Below are positions 45,756 through 53,769 of a stretch of DNA of 64,000 nucleotides, in pieces. The first letter of the stretch is position 1. Each line of letters opens with the position of its first letter. Origin of the DNA: JBGQAS01 sp963699305 (lineage in GTDB: Bacteria; Chloroflexota; Anaerolineae; Anaerolineales; Anaerolineaceae); NCBI GenBank assembly GCA_963699305.1, contig OY969431.1:744001-808000 (forward strand), read 5' to 3'. The translations under genes were made by a program, and so were the position numbers. A model generated the notes under the pieces. That model was not told the DNA's origin. It was given only the letters and a program-made list of their open reading frames with translations, and made no database searches.

Positions 45756-46708
45756 TGAATATCAATCAAACACAAAAATTATCTGAAATGTTAATAAAAA
45801 ATCTCGAAAATGTGATTATTGGAAAACGTCATACATTGGAACAAGTTGTGGTGTGCTTATTATGCCAGGGGCATTTATTAATCGAGGATGTACCAGGCAC
45901 CGGAAAAACAATTTTAGCGAGGAGCCTTGCCAAATCGATTGGAGGAATTTTTTCAAGAATCCAATTCACACCGGATATGCTTCCAAGCGATATTATCGGT
46001 GTTTCCATATACAACCAGGAAAGAAGAAAGTTTGAATTTCGACCAGGACCGATCATGGCTCAAATCGTCCTGGCTGATGAGATTAATCGAGCCACGCCAA
46101 AAACGCAATCAGCTCTTCTGGAGGCTATGGAAGAAAAGCAAATTACGGTGGATGGGGAATCTCATAAATTGCAATTACCTTTCATGGTGATTGGCACTCA
46201 GAATCCGATTGAATATGAAGGTACTTTTCCGCTACTTGAAGCACAATTAGATCGTTTCTTCATGCGTGTAGCCTTGGGGTACCCATCGATTTTAGAGGAA
46301 ATTAAAGTTTTAGAGAGTCAACAAATAATCCATCCTATCGAAAAATTGCTAAATGTATTAGATATTAAGAATATACTTGCAGCACAGGAAGTGGTCAAGA
46401 AGATTCATGTTTCACAGCCAATAAAAAGATATATCGTCGATATCGTGAGAGCTACACGAGAACATGTAGATATCTATCTTGGAGCGAGTCCTCGGGGTAG
46501 TATTGGACTCTTTAAAGCTGGCCAAGCATTTGCTGCAATGAGTGGTCGTGATTTTGTTCTTCCGGATGACATTAAATCTTTGGTTGTCCCATTACTTGCC
46601 CATCGAATGATCGTGAAACCTGGAGCCAAACTTCAGGAAATGTCAGCCAATATCATCATAGAAGAGATATTATCCAAAATTCCTGTTCCGACCTCTGTAG
46701 AAAACTAA
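45752..46708 (+). CDS. MoxR family AAA ATPase
   Basis: This 318-residue chaperone-like AAA+ protein has Walker A DVPGTGKTILARSLAKS, pore or helix-2 insert region GGIFSRIQFTPDMLPSDIIG, Walker B VLADEINRATPKTQSALLEA and C-terminal lid with LGASPRGSIGLFKAGQAFA. MoxR proteins assist maturation of partner complexes, often with VWA or DUF58 proteins. The DUF58 gene follows within 6 bases. The start may be ATG 45752 or ATG 45755. Complete. Confidence 0.93.
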   Translation: MMNINQTQKLSEMLIKNLENVIIGKRHTLEQVVVCLLCQGHLLIEDVPGTGKTILARSLAKSIGGIFSRIQFTPDMLPSDIIGVSIYNQERRKFEFRPGPIMAQIVLADEINRATPKTQSALLEAMEEKQITVDGESHKLQLPFMVIGTQNPIEYEGTFPLLEAQLDRFFMRVALGYPSILEEIKVLESQQIIHPIEKLLNVLDIKNILAAQEVVKKIHVSQPIKRYIVDIVRATREHVDIYLGASPRGSIGLFKAGQAFAAMSGRDFVLPDDIKSLVVPLLAHRMIVKPGAKLQEMSANIIIEEILSKIPVPTSVEN

Positions 46709-46713
46709 CTTCT

Positions 46714-47980
46714 ATGCATGTAAATACGAAATTTTGGTTCTTTTCCTTTTTTCTTAATTTTATTTCTAATTATTTCCATCCTGACAAATGAAATTATTTT
46801 TTTTAGAGTCTTTTATTTTTGTATGTTTTTACTAGTGTTTAGTTGGTTATGGGCATTTTTGTCGATAAGAGGGATAAGTTTACAAAGGATCTCGCGAAGC
46901 TACCACCTTCAAGTAGATATGCTTTTCCGAGAGAGATTCGAAATTATTAATAAATTTTCGTTCCGACGTTTATGGATTGAATTGCTCGATCAATCGAAAA
47001 TACCAGGTTATAGGGGCTCAAGAGTAATACAATTTTTAAGTCCTAAAACGGAGCGTTCTTATCAATCAAGAACATTGTTGATTCAAAGAGGCGAATTTAC
47101 TTTAGGACCCACAAAATTACGATCTGGCGATCCATTTGGGCTTTTCACTTCTGAAAGGACATTCCCTGCTTCGAGTAAATTGATAGTGCTTCCAAAAGTC
47201 ATCGACTTGCAGGAATTTGTTTCTCCACCAGGTCAGCTATCAGGAGGCCGGGCTATCCGAAAACCGACATATGAAATAACTCCTTATGCTTCAAGTGTGC
47301 GCGATTATCAACCAGGTGATTCATTAAATCGAGTTCATTGGCGTTCCACAGCCAAGCGGAACCGCCTGATGGTAAAAGAATTTGAGCAAGAACCTCAAGC
47401 GAATATATGGATTTTTCTCGATGCTCAATCAGAAATACATATGACCAAGCACGAATCGATTGATGAATCGTATGTCGATAAATTTTCAGAATGGCAACGA
47501 AAAGAACAAGTAGAATTACCTGCAGATACTTTTGAATATGGTGTGTGCATCTCTGCAAGCCTAACGAAATACTTTATCAGCATGGGGAGGGCGGTCGGAT
47601 TTGTATCCGCTGGTAAGGAGCTCATTTACTTTTCATCAGAACGTGGTGATAGACAATTTGGAAAAATATTAGAAACATTATCGTATATAAAGCCTGATGG
47701 TTCATTGCCCCTATTTGGCCTGCTAGATTCTCAATCAGCTAATTTGTCACGCGGTAACACAATAGTAATAATCACTACATCGAATCAGAAAAATATCGAT
47801 GTTGCAGCTGACAATTTAATCCGAAGAGGCATGAAAGTAGTATTAGTGATTCTCGATACATTAACTTTTGGAAGTAAGGCATCAAATTTAGAAATTAAAA
47901 AATCACTAGAACCCAAAGGAGTTCCAGTAATTATGATAAAAAAGGGAGAAAATCTAAAGAATGCCTTAAGCCGAGGATAA
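46714..47980 (+). CDS. DUF58 domain protein (frameshifted near N-terminus)
   Basis: The corrected protein is about 421 residues. Two N-terminal transmembrane helices (about 9-48) are restored when one T is removed from the T6 run at 46747-46752, giving FFLILFLIISILTNEIIFF. The rest has the DUF58 core: FGLF, PTYEITPYASSVRDYQPGDS, NRVHWRSTAKRNRLMVKEFE. A VWA-like C-terminal domain follows. It works with MoxR in the usual moxR-DUF58 pair. A 12-bp perfect stem-loop overlaps its stop codon. Confidence 0.85.
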
Positions 47981-47994
47981 TAGCTTAAGGCATT
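47960..47994. terminator. Long stem-loop between convergent DUF58 and small membrane protein genes
   Basis: AATGCCTTAAGC (47960-47971) pairs perfectly with GCTTAAGGCATT (47983-47994), with an 11-nt loop holding the DUF58 stop codon. Neither side has a strong T-tract, so termination is probable but not certain. Confidence 0.55.
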
Positions 47995-48012
47995 AAAGAG
48001 ATATTAAATTGT

Positions 48013-48246
48013 TTATTTCTTACGAGAGACAATTGCTTTGTATATGAAATACAGTCCCACGCATAAAACAGCAATTAGTAAGAGAATCCACCAAATTGCT
48101 TTTAGTAGAATGAAGAATGTGATGGCTCCACCAGTTACAGCGCCTGCGGCTTGACCCGTAAGCCAAAAGAAAATAAAGACTGCGGCTGCCAGAATTACAA
48201 AAATACCCAGCAGCCAAAATTTCATAAGCTTAAGTTTTTTCTCCAT
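48013..48246 (-). CDS. Small membrane protein of unknown function
   Basis: This 77-residue protein has two transmembrane helices (about 9-30 and 36-70, with a Gly/Ala-rich turn QAAGAVTGGA) and a basic C-terminus (YKAIVSRKK). GGAGG lies before the ATG at 48246, supporting expression. No family recognised. Confidence 0.65.
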   Translation of the reverse strand: MEKKLKLMKFWLLGIFVILAAAVFIFFWLTGQAAGAVTGGAITFFILLKAIWWILLLIAVLCVGLYFIYKAIVSRKK

Positions 48247-48326
48247 CGAATACCTCCTGAAAGAATGCTATATTTATTTTATACTAAAATCGAAAAATTT
48301 GTTTAACAAATTCCTTACAAAAAAGA

Positions 48327-48830
48327 CTAATGCTCCTTTTCAGCATCCGGATCACCTCGAAGGATCTTTATTGCATGTGGAAGGATTGGAGCTAACTGTA
48401 TAATATTTTCTATTGAAGCACTTGGGTTTCCAGGTAAATTAATTATTAGAGTTCTATTGCGGATTCCGCTTACTCCTCTGGATAAAACCGAATGAGGATG
48501 CTTACTTATGTTACTACTTCGTAAGAATTCGGAAATCCCCGGAGCTTCTTTTTCAAGGATCTTTCTTGTAGCCTCTGGAGTCACATCACGCTTAGAAAAT
48601 CCGGTACCGCCCGAAGTAAAAATGATGTCTGGTTGATTTATTTTATTGCACCATTTTTTTAGAATTTGGGAAATTCTTTTTTTCTCATCAGGGACGATCA
48701 TCTGATCAAGGACTATCCAATTATTTTTTTGAGCGTATTTCACGATCTGTGGCGCAGTCTGATCTATCCGGATATTCTTAAAAGCACGATCTGAAATGAT
48801 TAAAATAGAAATTGCTATTTGAACATCCAT
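48327..48830 (-). CDS. moaB: Molybdenum cofactor biosynthesis protein MoaB/MogA family
   Basis: This 167-residue protein of the molybdopterin adenylyltransferase family adenylylates molybdopterin before metal insertion. It shows ISILIISDRA, FTSGGTGFSKRDVTPEAT and LIINLPGNPSASIENI. ATG 48830 (MDVQIAISIL) is preferred. Its role fits the need of the AOR-family enzyme at 3.4-5.6 kb for a tungsten or molybdenum pterin, though the two are far apart. It starts four bases before the end of the receiver gene region, suggesting co-transcription. Confidence 0.88.
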   Translation of the reverse strand: MDVQIAISILIISDRAFKNIRIDQTAPQIVKYAQKNNWIVLDQMIVPDEKKRISQILKKWCNKINQPDIIFTSGGTGFSKRDVTPEATRKILEKEAPGISEFLRSSNISKHPHSVLSRGVSGIRNRTLIINLPGNPSASIENIIQLAPILPHAIKILRGDPDAEKEH

Positions 48831-48834
48831 CGGT

Positions 48835-49185
48835 TCACATTTCAACTTTGAGGAGTTTTATTAAGTCTTCTGGCATATAGGGTTTCAAGAGAAAATAATC
48901 TGCACCAGCATCCAAACATTCATTTTTTAGATCCATACCTGAAGTAAGAATAATTCTCGAACGAAAGTTGGTTTCTTTACGAAGTGCTTTCGTTATTTCG
49001 ATTCCATTGGCAGATCTAAGGTGGACATCCATAATTATGCAATCCGGATCCTTTTCTGCAATGCTATCCATTATTTTTTCTGTGACAGGATTAATCGAAG
49101 TTGAAGTAAAACCTTCCAGTTTCAGAAGCATGGTGAGCAAATTGCTCATTGTAATATCATCTTCAATTAACAATATAGTTTTCAT
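48835..49185 (-). CDS. Stand-alone response regulator receiver protein
   Basis: This 116-residue single receiver domain has the acidic pair IEDD (8-10), phosphoacceptor Asp in DCIIMDVHL (about 54), Thr/Ser in ILTSG (about 80) and Lys in FLLKPY (about 101). No output domain is present. No histidine kinase lies nearby. It starts 11 bp downstream of lon on the same strand, so it may share the lon transcript. Confidence 0.9.
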   Translation of the reverse strand: MKTILLIEDDITMSNLLTMLLKLEGFTSTSINPVTEKIMDSIAEKDPDCIIMDVHLRSANGIEITKALRKETNFRSRIILTSGMDLKNECLDAGADYFLLKPYMPEDLIKLLKVEM

Positions 49186-49196
49186 GTTACTGAAGC

Positions 49197-51749
49197 TTAT
49201 CGAAAGGATTTCTTAGGTGATTCAAGGGCATTTGAAAGAACTTCATCGATTGTATCTACTGGAATGAATTTTATACCATGTTTGATTTCTCGTGGGAGAT
49301 TTTCAATGTCAGTCATATTCATTTTTGGGATGATCACTTTTTTCAAGCCTGCTCGATGTGCAGCAAGAGTCTTTTCTTTTAACCCTCCTATTGGAAGAAC
49401 TTGCCCACTTAAAGAGATTTCGCCAGTCATCCCAACATCAGGGCGAACTAATCGATTGGATAGCAGTGAAACCAACGCTGTGACTATTGTTACCCCTGCA
49501 GAAGGTCCATCTTTTGGTTGGGCGCCTGAAGGAATATGTAAATGAATATCTGTCTTTTCAAAAAAATTCGGATCAATATTTAAGTGTTCAGCTTTGGAAC
49601 GTATGTAAGAAAGAGCTGCCTGCGCTGATTCTTGCATAACATTCCCTATCGAGCCTGTGATTTGAAAACCTTTCCCACCAGGCATTTTTGTCGCCTCAAT
49701 AAACAATGTCTCACCACCAGCTGCTGTCCAAGCTAAGCCTGTGGCGACTCCAGGAATGGCAGTTCGATGAATGATCTCATCAGTTTCCAAGAATTTTGGA
49801 TGACCGAGATATTCTTTAACTTTCTCAATGGTAATTTCATTATAGGAAGTTTTGCCTGTTGAGACTTCTGTCACAACCTTGCGACATACTGAACCAATCA
49901 TCCGTTCCAAATTCCTTACTCCAGATTCGCGGGTATACATGCGAATGATTGCCATAAGAGTATCTTTTGAAAAATTTATTTCATCTGTCATCAAACCATT
50001 TTCTCGGAGTTGACGGGGAATCAAATAGTGACTTGCGATTTCTACTTTCTCATTTTCTGTATATCCAGCCAATTGAATGACTTCCATTCGATCCAACAAT
50101 GGCGCAGGAATTGTTTCCAGAGAATTGGCAGTCGTGATAAACATCACTTGCGAAAGATTAAAAGGGACTTCAAGGTAGTTATCTCTAAATTCATTATTCT
50201 GCTCTGGATCAAGAACCTCGAGTAAAGCAGAGGCTGGATCTCCGTGGAAATCAAAAGAAAGTTTATCAATTTCATCCATCATAAAAACTGGATTTCTCGA
50301 TTCCACCCTACGTAATGCCTGCAGGATCCTACCAGGCAAAGCCCCTATGTATGTTCGACGATGTCCCCTTATCTCTGCTTCATCACGAACTCCACCCAAA
50401 GAAATTCGTACAAATTTACGTCCTAAAGCTCTGCTGATTGATTGTCCGAGTGAGGTTTTTCCAGTTCCAGGAGGACCAACGAAACACAGTATCACACCCT
50501 CACGTTCTTTTCTGATTTTGTCTTTGGATTTAATAGAAGAAAATATATCCTTTCTTTCCAATCGAAATTTTCGGACTGCCAGAAATTCAATAATTCGTTG
50601 CTTGACATCTTTTAATCCATAATGATCCTGATCTAATACTCTTTTTGCATTCTTAATATCCAGGTTATCAAGCGTCTCAATTGACCAGGGGAGCGAGATC
50701 AGCCATTCTAAATAGGTACGGATTACACCATAATCAGCTGCAGCGGTTGGCAAGTGGGAAAGTCGATCTAATTCACGTCTTGCTTGTTTTTCCACCTCTT
50801 CGGGCATACGTGCAGATTCGATTTTCTTTTTAAATTCGTTAACATCTGCGGTCTGTTCATCTGCTTCACCGAGCTCTTTTTGTATGGATTTCAATTGCTC
50901 CCGAAGATAGTACTCTCGTTGGACCTTTTCAATCTCACTTCGGGCATCATTTTGAATTTTTTGCCCCAATTCAATCACTTCACCTTCACGAGTCAAATGG
51001 GTAACCAATTTACGTAGTTTTGCGGTGACAGAATCCAATTCGAGGATACTTTGAGCTTCAGAAAGGTCCATACGTTGAAAATTTACAATGGTATATACGG
51101 TCTGGAGAGGGTCTTGAATACTAACAACGGATACTACAAGTTCACGCGGAATAGAGGGGATCATCTCAGCGATATGCTCGAATTGATCTCTTGCATTTCG
51201 AGCCAATGCAGCTATTTCAATACCAGTTTCGATTTTTTCCGGAATGACTTTGATTTTCGCTTGAATATAAGGTTCAGTTTTTGTAAATTCCGTTATTTTG
51301 ATTCTAGCTATTCCTTGCACCAATAAACGTATAGTCCCATCAGGAGCACGAAACAGTCGATTGATGATTCCAACGGTTCCAATTTTATAAAGATCGGAGG
51401 GTTGAGGATTTTCGATCTCAGGATCTTTTGCAGTGAATAAACCGATCAATCTTTTACCCGATACGGCTTCATCAACCAGGCGAATGGATCTCGTTTGACC
51501 AATTGTCAATGGCACCCCGGTCTGAGGAAAAACAACCAAACCCCTGAGTGGAAGAATCGAGATTTCTCCGGGAATTTGTTGAATGAGATCGAAAGAATTC
51601 TCAATCTCTTGAGTGTTTTTATGTTCGGATTCAGCAACAGGATCGAATGATATTTCTGATAATAATTCTTCTTTCAAATTATTATCAATTTCAAACGAAT
51701 TTGATTGAAGACGATTTTGATAATTTAACAACCATTTTGACGCAGGCAT
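49197..51749 (-). CDS. lon: ATP-dependent protease La (Lon)
   Basis: This 850-residue LonA has an N-terminal substrate-binding domain (about 60-260; LPLRGLVVFPQTGVPLTIG), a coiled region (about 265-330), an AAA+ module with Walker A GPPGTGKTSLGQS and FMMDEIDKL, and a Ser-Lys dyad protease domain. In the last domain GAQPKDGPSAG holds the Ser and GEISLSGQVLPIGGLKEKTLAA holds the Lys. It degrades damaged and regulatory proteins. Its N-terminal ~55-residue extension is not conserved in Lon. The Hsp20 gene is immediately upstream. Confidence 0.97.
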   Translation of the reverse strand: MPASKWLLNYQNRLQSNSFEIDNNLKEELLSEISFDPVAESEHKNTQEIENSFDLIQQIPGEISILPLRGLVVFPQTGVPLTIGQTRSIRLVDEAVSGKRLIGLFTAKDPEIENPQPSDLYKIGTVGIINRLFRAPDGTIRLLVQGIARIKITEFTKTEPYIQAKIKVIPEKIETGIEIAALARNARDQFEHIAEMIPSIPRELVVSVVSIQDPLQTVYTIVNFQRMDLSEAQSILELDSVTAKLRKLVTHLTREGEVIELGQKIQNDARSEIEKVQREYYLREQLKSIQKELGEADEQTADVNEFKKKIESARMPEEVEKQARRELDRLSHLPTAAADYGVIRTYLEWLISLPWSIETLDNLDIKNAKRVLDQDHYGLKDVKQRIIEFLAVRKFRLERKDIFSSIKSKDKIRKEREGVILCFVGPPGTGKTSLGQSISRALGRKFVRISLGGVRDEAEIRGHRRTYIGALPGRILQALRRVESRNPVFMMDEIDKLSFDFHGDPASALLEVLDPEQNNEFRDNYLEVPFNLSQVMFITTANSLETIPAPLLDRMEVIQLAGYTENEKVEIASHYLIPRQLRENGLMTDEINFSKDTLMAIIRMYTRESGVRNLERMIGSVCRKVVTEVSTGKTSYNEITIEKVKEYLGHPKFLETDEIIHRTAIPGVATGLAWTAAGGETLFIEATKMPGGKGFQITGSIGNVMQESAQAALSYIRSKAEHLNIDPNFFEKTDIHLHIPSGAQPKDGPSAGVTIVTALVSLLSNRLVRPDVGMTGEISLSGQVLPIGGLKEKTLAAHRAGLKKVIIPKMNMTDIENLPREIKHGIKFIPVDTIDEVLSNALESPKKSFR

Positions 51750-51775
51750 TTTTTTCTCTCAGTCACGGGAATTAT

Positions 51776-52171
51776 TTATTTTATTATTTTCGAAAGGATA
51801 ATTCTTAAAAAACCATCTTTATATTCTGCGATTGCAGAGGAATTTTCAATAGAAACTGGTAAATGAACATCGATGTGAAATTCACCGTTAGGAATTTCCA
51901 TGAGATGAAATGCACATCCATCAAAAATCTCCTGCCTACAGCCTTTGATCCTTAAGTCCTTATTTTCAATTTCGATTGAGAAATCTTTTTCGGAAATACC
52001 TGCCGCTTCGATGCGTACAATCAAATGCGTTTCAGTCTCGAAAATATCCATAGGAGGATGCCATATTGGTAATTTATTCAACTGTCGCGGAAAATATTCT
52101 TTCCAGATATGGATTATTTTTTCATTTTTCTTGGAAGTAGGTTTTACAGAAATTACTTTTATCGTTACCAT
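51776..52171 (-). CDS. Hsp20/alpha-crystallin family small heat shock protein
   Basis: This 131-residue holdase-type chaperone has a short N-terminal arm then an alpha-crystallin domain: PMDIFETETHLIVRIEAAGI (about 41-60), DFSIEIENKDLRIKG, HIDVHLPVSIENSSAIAEYK, DGFLRIILSK. The C-terminal IxI anchor motif is lacking, since the protein ends IIK. ATG 52171 is preferred because the frame extending further upstream runs into tRNA-Arg. Placement directly upstream of lon suggests joint proteostasis. Confidence 0.88.
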   Translation of the reverse strand: MVTIKVISVKPTSKKNEKIIHIWKEYFPRQLNKLPIWHPPMDIFETETHLIVRIEAAGISEKDFSIEIENKDLRIKGCRQEIFDGCAFHLMEIPNGEFHIDVHLPVSIENSSAIAEYKDGFLRIILSKIIK

Positions 52172-52195
52172 GATGCCTTCAATTTTTAGAAATAG

Positions 52196-52269
52196 CGCCC
52201 CTGGTGGGACTTGAACCCACAACCATCGGATTAGAAGTCCGGTGCTCTGTCCAATTGAGCTACAGGGGC
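52196..52269 (-). tRNA. tRNA-Arg (anticodon TCT)
   Basis: This 74-nt cloverleaf has acceptor GCCCCTG pairing with CAGGGGC, D-arm region TAGCTCAATTGGACAGAGCA, anticodon loop CTTCTAA (TCT) and T-loop GGTTCAAGT. CCA is not encoded. A partial copy lies about 1.05 kb away at 53281-53319. Confidence 0.97.
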
Positions 52270-52751
52270 TTGAAAAATATTACAACTTGCGTAAATCTTT
52301 CATCATTATTTACTATCACTGGAGCAATAAGAAAAGCAAATACTTTGACAGCGCAATAAAGTATTCAATGTATTATCAAAACTCCAAATATTGATTTCTA
52401 TATTTTAACATGAATTGATATCTTACCGATTGTTTGAAAAGAATAAAACCATTCAAAGACACCTTTCGTTTTTCTAAAGAAAAACATGAGCAATTCGTAA
52501 ACATGAAAATCACTTTTTTGTTGAACAGATGCATGAACAAAACAATAAGGCAAATTAAATTTGACCAACCTCGAAGTAATCCAATTAATAAACCAAATGA
52601 TCCAGATGTAAAAGGGATTTTTCCTATGAAAAACTGATACATCCCGGAATACATTTATAAAAGTGCACAAAATTCAATACTGGTGCACTTTTGTTTAATC
52701 CATCAATTCTTTTGCAGTAAACTCATCCCATCAAATTATTACTATAGAATT
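52270..52751. other. 480-bp AT-rich gap between tRNA-Arg and the zinc-ribbon gene
   Basis: No convincing gene is seen. Overlapping open frames on both strands (for example 52376-52654 minus, hydrophobic) have no recognisable domain and no clear ribosome binding site. The only clear structure is the hairpin at 52659-52692. Confidence 0.5.
52659..52692 (-). terminator. Hairpin downstream of the DUF4190-like gene
   Basis: AAAAGTGCAC (52659-52668) pairs perfectly with GTGCACTTTT (52683-52692), with a 14-nt loop. It lies 60 bp beyond the end of the minus-strand zinc-ribbon gene. Confidence 0.55.
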
Positions 52752-53225
52752 CTATCCTCCCCCAGCTAATAAACCAAGAAATGTAAGAAAGGCAATATAT
52801 GAATATGCTGGTTCGATTATCCAAAATAAAATGCTAATTGAATTTATCACAATGCCAGCGATTGCAATTAACTTTTGGATTGATCTGACACCGAGCACTC
52901 CAAGAATTATTCCAATTATTGATAAAGGTGAACCAAAACAAGCAGTCAATAAAAGTATCACATTAATCAATCTCATATTATCTGCTAATCTTGAATTTAA
53001 CATGGTGAGCAGACCACTAACTTGAATTATGAATATTGAGATACCCAATATCAGGGAAGTAATTGCTGCGCTTTTTCGATTTTTATTTGCTAATTGTTGA
53101 GGAATATTTTTTGGTGATGGCATGGGTGATGCGGATTCTTTTATTACACTTTTTCCACAATATGGGCAAAGTAAGGCATCTTCCGGAATATTCTTCGTAC
53201 AATGGATACAATTTATTGTTTTCAT
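52752..53225 (-). CDS. Zinc-ribbon membrane protein, DUF4190-like
   Basis: This 157-residue protein has an N-terminal zinc ribbon (CIHCTKNIPEDALLCPYCG, about 5-23), a Pro/Ser linker, and a membrane part with three helices (about 52-75, 85-112 and 115-150). The pattern AAITSLILGIS...GSPLSIIGIILGVLG is typical of DUF4190. The function is unknown. Together with the AT-rich gap it lies between tRNA-Arg and its partial copy, so it may be part of a small inserted segment. Confidence 0.75.
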   Translation of the reverse strand: MKTINCIHCTKNIPEDALLCPYCGKSVIKESASPMPSPKNIPQQLANKNRKSAAITSLILGISIFIIQVSGLLTMLNSRLADNMRLINVILLLTACFGSPLSIIGIILGVLGVRSIQKLIAIAGIVINSISILFWIIEPAYSYIAFLTFLGLLAGGG

Positions 53226-53280
53226 CCAAAATCCTCAAAATTCGCCTTAATGAAAATTTTATTGACTATAATCCCTAATT

Positions 53281-53319
53281 ATTAGAAGTCTGGTGCTCTG
53301 TCCAATTGAGCTACAAGGG
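53281..53319 (-). repeat. Partial copy of tRNA-Arg (5' half)
   Basis: These 39 bases match 52230-52268 at 37 positions (mismatches at 53291 and 53316). In tRNA terms the copy covers the acceptor 5' strand through the anticodon loop. It is in the same orientation as the intact tRNA and cannot fold into a cloverleaf. It is a direct repeat bracketing about 1 kb. Confidence 0.85.
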
Positions 53320-53760
53320 TAGATTGGTTTTCGGAAAAAAAGGTCGAAGACCTTTATACACCTGTCCTCCACCAATGGTTAATAATATCTTGGTATCTGC
53401 TTGACCCAACTTACCACCCAAATCGGATGGAGTTAATGGCATGTTTCCATTGGAAAGGAAAATCCGAAATATCGAATCCACCATCGTATTGCCCTCTAAG
53501 AAACCCGGTTGCTTTGCGCAATGTAACATTAATACCTGCTGAAGACCATCAACTTGTGTAACTTCCGCAGTCATTGGATCTATCCAATCTACCATGGAAT
53601 CTGCAGAAATATTAGCATATTGAAGTTGATGTTCAGGGCATAAGTAACCCTGGAGGAAAATATGCCAGTTATTATCATGAACCTTCCACCAAGAGAAGTC
53701 AATATGGAAAGGAGTATTTATATTTGGTTTCACAAGACTAAATAATTTACTATCAGTCAT
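53311..53760 (-). CDS. Hypothetical protein
   Basis: I do not recognise this 149-residue soluble protein. It has an aromatic-rich start (FHIDFSWWKVHDNNWHIFLQ) and a metal-looking but unproven CPEHQLQYA. The mid region TAEVTQVDGLQQVLMLHCAK follows, and a Gly-rich end. The last codons and the stop (NLPL-stop) come from the tRNA-Arg partial copy, so the original C-terminus may have been replaced. It starts nine bases after the end of the 525-residue gene and is likely co-transcribed. Confidence 0.65.
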   Translation of the reverse strand: MTDSKLFSLVKPNINTPFHIDFSWWKVHDNNWHIFLQGYLCPEHQLQYANISADSMVDWIDPMTAEVTQVDGLQQVLMLHCAKQPGFLEGNTMVDSIFRIFLSNGNMPLTPSDLGGKLGQADTKILLTIGGGQVYKGLRPFFPKTNLPL

Positions 53761-53769
53761 ATTGAATAT

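Noticed and set aside
23884..47980. Programmed ribosomal frameshifting as the cause of the broken genes
   Set aside because: Shifts go in both directions, affect unrelated genes such as smpB and rpoD that are not recoded elsewhere, and lie in ordinary homopolymers without conserved stimulatory structures.
52376..52654. Hydrophobic 92-codon reading frame (minus) in the tRNA-Arg gap, faintly like a TM2-domain protein
   Set aside because: Two overlapping alternative frames exist, there is no ribosome binding site, and only a short stretch resembles TM2. Not supportable as a gene.
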